Below are positions 60,508 to 64,000 of a stretch of DNA of 64,000 bases, piece by piece; within the stretch, counting starts at the first letter, position 1, and each line of letters opens with the position of its first letter. Source of the stretch: VAZQ01 sp963725185. Its GTDB lineage: Bacteria > Pseudomonadota > Alphaproteobacteria > Rhizobiales > Xanthobacteraceae. The stretch spans positions 1-64,000 of the forward strand of contig CAVRXO010000010.1 of NCBI GenBank assembly GCA_963725185.1, written 5' to 3'. The position numbers and the translations under genes are program-made. The notes beneath the pieces were generated by a model that saw only the letters and a program-made list of their open reading frames with translations, did no database searches and was not told the DNA's origin.

Positions 60508-61908
60508 TTAAGTGATCTCGGCGAGGACTTTGCGCTCGGCTACTGCGACGGGCGACATCGGCGGGATCGAACGCTCGAAGTCGTGCGGCGCCATGCCAGG
60601 ATCTTGCAGTTCGCGCACGATCAGCCGATTGATGTAGTAGATGCCCATTGCGAACACGATCGAGTAGACGACCACGAACAGCACCAGCGTGGTGGCGACG
60701 GCTGCGGCCGGCACCGGCGAAGCGGCGTCGGCGGTCCGCAAGATGCCGTAGGCGACCCAGGGCTGGCGCCCGGTCTCGGTCACGATCCAGCCGGAGATCA
60801 CCGCCACGAAGCCCATCCACCAACCGTTCGCCGCGAGATGCAAGTACCAGCGGGATTCGAACAATCGGCGCCGCCACCAGAGCCATGCGCCGGTCAGCGC
60901 GGCCGCGATCATCAGGAGGCCGATGCCCACCATGATCCGGAAAGCGAAGAACGGCGGTGCCACCGGCGGCCGGTCCTGCGGCGGCACGCTGTCGAGGCCC
61001 GGGAACAAACCGTTCCAGCTATGGGTCAGGACCAGCGAGGCGCCATGGGGGATCGTGACCGCATATCGATTGGTTTGGTTCTTCTCGTCGGGCCAGGCGA
61101 ACAGGACGAGCTCGCCTGGGGTGCTGCCGTCCCAGTGCGCCTCCATGGCGGCGATCTTCATCGGCTGATGCGCCAGCGTGTTGAGGCCGTGCTGGTCGCC
61201 GATGATGAGTTGCAGCGGGGCGACGATGGCGGCAAAGCCGACCGCCATGCGGATCATGGTGCGTGCGTCCTCGATATGTTTCCCGGCGAGCAGGAATCGC
61301 GCGCCCACGCCCAGAACCACGAAGGAGGTCGTCAGAAAGGCCGCGGTCACCATATGGGCGAGCCGGTAGGGGAAGCTCGGGTTGAAGATGATGGCGAGCC
61401 AGTCCAGCGGATAGGCGACGCCATCGCGCAATTCGTAGCCGGCCGGGGTCTGCATCCAGCTGTTCGCCGACAGAATCCAGAACGCCGAGGCGAGCGTGCC
61501 GCCCGCAACCGTGATCGCCGACAGCGTATGGAGCCAGGGCGGAAACCGATCCCAGCCGAACAGCAGAATGCCGAGGAACGTCGCCTCCAAAAAGAACGCG
61601 ACCAGCACCTCGAAGGCGATCATGGGCCCGATCACGTTGCTCAGCGTGGCCGCGAACCGTCCCCAATTGGTTCCGAATTCGTACGAAAGCACGATGCCCG
61701 ACACCACGCCCATCGCGAACGAAACCGCGAAGATATTGGTCCAGAACCGGGCCAGCCGGCGATAGCGTTCCTGGCCCGTGGCCGTCCACATCACGCACAG
61801 CGTCGCGATGTAGGCGGACAGCCCGATCGTGAAGGTCGGAAAAATGATGTGATAGATGATCGTGAACGCAAACTGGATGCGCGAAAGACCGACGGCGTCG
61901 AGGACCAT
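60508..61908 (-). CDS. cydA: bd-type quinol oxidase subunit I, cyanide-insensitive-like
   Basis: The 466-residue protein has the haem-ligating region IQFAFTIIYHIIFPTFTIGL (His near residue 20), the block GVVSGIVLSYEFGTNW, and the GRQPWVAYGILRTADA signature. The quinol-binding loop is short and lacks the C-terminal insertion of E. coli CydA. This places it with the cyanide-insensitive (CioA) type. It oxidises ubiquinol at low oxygen without proton pumping. The start is 61 bp after the FDH gamma stop, so co-transcription with the formate dehydrogenase is likely. Confidence 0.95.
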   Translation of the reverse strand: MVLDAVGLSRIQFAFTIIYHIIFPTFTIGLSAYIATLCVMWTATGQERYRRLARFWTNIFAVSFAMGVVSGIVLSYEFGTNWGRFAATLSNVIGPMIAFEVLVAFFLEATFLGILLFGWDRFPPWLHTLSAITVAGGTLASAFWILSANSWMQTPAGYELRDGVAYPLDWLAIIFNPSFPYRLAHMVTAAFLTTSFVVLGVGARFLLAGKHIEDARTMIRMAVGFAAIVAPLQLIIGDQHGLNTLAHQPMKIAAMEAHWDGSTPGELVLFAWPDEKNQTNRYAVTIPHGASLVLTHSWNGLFPGLDSVPPQDRPPVAPPFFAFRIMVGIGLLMIAAALTGAWLWWRRRLFESRWYLHLAANGWWMGFVAVISGWIVTETGRQPWVAYGILRTADAASPVPAAAVATTLVLFVVVYSIVFAMGIYYINRLIVRELQDPGMAPHDFERSIPPMSPVAVAERKVLAEIT

Positions 61909-61969
61909 GGCGTCAATCTGGAAACTCGGATCCAGCTCCTGATGTCGGCGGTGCCGCGCGTGGTGACGC

Positions 61970-63034
61970 TTACTCCGCCGGCGCCGGCAAGGCCTGTGGC
62001 GACGGCACAGGCTGGCGCCCTTTGGCGATTTCCTGCTCGAGCCAGAGGCGATGGTGCTCCTTGGCCCAGTTGAGATCGACGTAGCCGGTTCCCATGGCTT
62101 CGAAGGCCCCCTCCATGCCTAGCGTGCCGATATAGATGTGAGCGATGATGACCGCGACGAACAGCACCGCGATGATGGCGTGAACGCCTTGCGCGATCTG
62201 CATTCCGAATATGTCGGTCACATAGAACGGGAACAGCAGGAGCAATCCGGAGGCGATGACGGCCAGTCCGCTGCCGAGCGCGAACCAGAAGACCAGCTTT
62301 TCTCCCGCGTTGAAGCGGCCGGCGGGGGGATGCTTCTGGCCGACAAAGCCGCCGCCTTCCTTCAGCCAGACGAGGTCGACCTTGCCGGGAATATTGTCCC
62401 TGAACCACAGGGCGACGATCGAGGCGAGGCCGACAATGAACGCGAAGCCGGTGAAATTGTGCACGTATTTGGCGGCCTCGGCGACCCGGCTGAAGGCGTC
62501 ATGGCCGATCAGAGGCATCAGCAGGAGCTTGCCGAAGGTAATGTTCAATCCGGTCAGGGCCAGCACCACGAACGAGGATGCGTTCAGCCAGTGCGAGAAG
62601 CGCTCGAACGCATTGAAGCGATGCACTTTCCATCCGGAGCGACCCTCCGAGATGCGAAGCCGTCCCATCACCAGGTAGGCGATCGCCAGCAGCGCGATCA
62701 TGCCGAGGATCACGGCGGCGCCGATCCAGTGCAGCAGCACCTCGTGGAAGTAGCGCCAGACCCTGCCGGCCGGCTGGATCAGCACGCTCTCCCGCTGGTC
62801 GTTCGGTATGAGGATGTCGCCCTGGATGCGGGGGAATTCCTGAAGCAGCTTGTGTTCCGAAACCGCGCTCGCATTGGGATCGATCAGCGGCGCTTGCTGG
62901 CCGGCGCCGCTTGCCGCGGGCGGTTGCGTTTGCTGCGCGCTCGCCGGGACCACGCTCGGCGCGATGCCGATGAGCATGAGGGCGCAGATGGTTGATCGAA
63001 GCCCGGATTGCATGCGTGTGTGGAGCCTCATCAT
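61970..63034 (-). CDS. Formate dehydrogenase gamma subunit (cytochrome b)
   Basis: The 354-residue protein has a signal peptide or first TM, a periplasmic segment to about residue 90, then four TM helices. These carry haem b ligands: FHEVLLHWIGA, ERFSHWLNASSF, KYVHNFTGFAF and GVHAIIAVLFVAVIIAHIYIG. The layout matches FdoI/FdnI-type gamma subunits with an N-terminal extension. It passes electrons from the beta subunit to the quinone pool. The start is 62 bp after the beta-subunit stop. Confidence 0.93.
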   Translation of the reverse strand: MMRLHTRMQSGLRSTICALMLIGIAPSVVPASAQQTQPPAASGAGQQAPLIDPNASAVSEHKLLQEFPRIQGDILIPNDQRESVLIQPAGRVWRYFHEVLLHWIGAAVILGMIALLAIAYLVMGRLRISEGRSGWKVHRFNAFERFSHWLNASSFVVLALTGLNITFGKLLLMPLIGHDAFSRVAEAAKYVHNFTGFAFIVGLASIVALWFRDNIPGKVDLVWLKEGGGFVGQKHPPAGRFNAGEKLVFWFALGSGLAVIASGLLLLFPFYVTDIFGMQIAQGVHAIIAVLFVAVIIAHIYIGTLGMEGAFEAMGTGYVDLNWAKEHHRLWLEQEIAKGRQPVPSPQALPAPAE

Positions 63035-63096
63035 GCGGTTCCTTCTTGGCGTCCTCGATCACGGGCGGCGTCAGCGCGATGGCGGCGAGACTTCCC

Positions 63097-63693
63097 CTAG
63101 CTCTCGGCCTCCGGCCCATAGGCAGTGGTCCAGCCCCATGCCCCCGATCCATAGCCGCGCATCGCCACCCGTTCCTTGTAGATGCCATCGACGACGTCGC
63201 CGTCGCCGGCGAGCAGCGATTTGGTCGAGCACATCTCGGCGCACAGCGGCAGCTTGCCCTGGGCGAGACGGTTGGCGCCGTATTTGGCGTATTCCTCCGG
63301 CGAGCCGGTCGGCTCCGGGCCGCCGGCGCAAAACGTGCATTTGTCCATCTTGCCGCGCGAGCCGAAGTTGCTGAGCTGGGGAAATTGCGGCGCCCCGAAC
63401 GGGCAGGCGTAGAAGCAGTAGCCGCAGCCGATGCACTGATCCTTGTCCCACAAGACCACGCCGTCATCGGTCGTGTAGATGCAGTTGACCGGGCAGACCG
63501 ATTCGCAGGGCGCGTCGGTGCAATGCATGCACGCCATCGAGACCGAGCGCTCTCCGGGCTCGCCGTCGTCGATGGTGACGACGCGCCGGCGGTTGATGCC
63601 CCACGGTACCTGGTTCTCGTTCTTGCAGGCGGTGACGCAGGCGTTGCACTCGATGCAGCGGTCGGCGTCGCACAGGAACTTCATTCTGGCCAT
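63097..63693 (-). CDS. Formate dehydrogenase beta subunit (FDH3-type 4Fe-4S)
   Basis: The 198-residue protein has four 4Fe-4S sites: CIECNACVTACKNE, CMHCTDAPCESVCP, CIGCGYCFYACPFG, and the split CTFC...LCAEMC. It lacks the C-terminal TM helix of E. coli FdoH, which fits the shorter FDH3 beta class. It carries electrons from the alpha subunit to the cytochrome b gamma subunit. It starts 11 bp after the alpha-subunit stop. Confidence 0.94.
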   Translation of the reverse strand: MARMKFLCDADRCIECNACVTACKNENQVPWGINRRRVVTIDDGEPGERSVSMACMHCTDAPCESVCPVNCIYTTDDGVVLWDKDQCIGCGYCFYACPFGAPQFPQLSNFGSRGKMDKCTFCAGGPEPTGSPEEYAKYGANRLAQGKLPLCAEMCSTKSLLAGDGDVVDGIYKERVAMRGYGSGAWGWTTAYGPEAES

Positions 63694-63704
63694 GGTTCAC
63701 CCGT

Positions 63705-64000
63705 TCATGCCGCTACGATCTGACAGAGCGTGACCTTGGGCTCCTGCATGTTGGTCACGGGGTCGTAGCCGTAGGTCGTGATCGTGTTGGCGCTTTCGCC
63801 GAGCACATAGGGATCGGCGCCTTTGGGATATTTGCTGCGCTGATCGACGCCCTCGAACCAGCCGGCGAAATGGTAGGGCATCCAGGCAACGCCCTTGCCG
63901 ACGCGTGGCGTCACCAGCGCCTTCATGCGCGCCTTGGAGCTGCTTTCGGCGCCGGTCACCCAAACCCAGGCGCCGTCCCTGATGCCGCGATCGTGCGCGT
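63705..64000 (-). CDS. Formate dehydrogenase alpha subunit, C-terminal part (cut by window)
   Basis: The visible about 98 residues (DRGIRDGAWVWVTGAESSSK, MPYHFAGWFEGVDQRSKYP, ANTITTYGYDPVTNMQEPK) are the molybdopterin-dinucleotide-binding C-terminal domain of a formate dehydrogenase large subunit. The active-site Cys or Sec and the Tat signal lie beyond the window. It is the first visible gene of the unit fdh alpha-beta-gamma, cydA, cydB, AhpD-like. Confidence 0.92.
   Translation of the reverse strand, partial: AHDRGIRDGAWVWVTGAESSSKARMKALVTPRVGKGVAWMPYHFAGWFEGVDQRSKYPKGADPYVLGESANTITTYGYDPVTNMQEPKVTLCQIVAA

Noticed and set aside
60484..62073. Plus-strand open frame of about 530 codons opposite cydA
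   Set aside because: It is antisense to cydA, whose signature motifs are all present. The frame is Arg/Asp/His/Gly-rich and not protein-like.

Overview
The window is GC-rich chromosomal DNA of an alphaproteobacterium, most likely a Hyphomicrobiales member close to Bradyrhizobium, Rhodopseudomonas or other Nitrobacteraceae/Xanthobacteraceae. The clues are an Omp31-type beta-barrel, a TIGR02301 protein, FixJ-type regulators, a YgfZ/Tag/HD-hydrolase row, an FDH accessory set with DUF3305/DUF3306, and dispersed palindromic repeats between genes. I see no phage, plasmid, IS or CRISPR signature. Species cannot be fixed from sequence reading alone.

Layout. 0-19 kb is mostly housekeeping on the minus strand: an outer-membrane barrel, a large DUF2339 membrane protein, a tightly packed row (YgfZ, Tag, HD hydrolase, tyrosine phosphatase, NrtR-like regulator), small secreted proteins, a Nudix hydrolase, an HMCES/YedK-type protein, an FAD-linked oxidase, a frameshifted ankyrin protein, an alpha/beta hydrolase, a Sua5-type tRNA-modifying enzyme and tRNA-Pro(CGG). 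19.6-22.3 kb holds a MEDS-domain protein and a PAS histidine kinase. 22.5-26.5 kb is a cytochrome bo3 ubiquinol oxidase operon (cyoABCD, no cyoE here). 27-31.5 kb is an RND efflux permease and adaptor pair broken by about 15 single-base indels. A Tat-exported oxalate-decarboxylase-like bicupin follows. 34-41 kb has two response regulators, a LysR regulator, an orphan malonate-decarboxylase-gamma-like protein and two oxidoreductases. 41-46 kb has an ECF sigma factor, an EmrAB-type efflux pair and an AraC regulator.

The respiratory theme dominates the right half. 46.6-51.3 kb (minus) is a translationally coupled set of formate dehydrogenase accessory genes (FeS protein, ligase-like DUF4444, DUF3305, DUF3306, TorD chaperone). 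51.7-58.9 kb is a mostly plus-strand block with a second, intact RND efflux system and an atypical lactate/malate dehydrogenase-like protein. 59-64 kb (minus) reads fdh alpha-beta-gamma, then cydA-cydB of a bd-type (cyanide-insensitive-like) quinol oxidase, then an AhpD-like protein. This looks like one transcription unit that would carry electrons from formate through quinol to oxygen. The oxalate decarboxylase could supply formate outside the cytoplasm.

The most unusual structural features are these. Short exact tandem triplications (16-23 bp) sit at gene edges in several places, one of which produces a chain of two 8-codon ATGA-coupled mini-ORFs between tag and the HD hydrolase. A dense patch of frameshifts is confined to one efflux operon. 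An orphan minus-strand terminator is preceded by an anti-Shine-Dalgarno-like motif (small RNA candidate). A CCTAAGT/CCTTAGGT-type motif recurs upstream of three consecutive genes.
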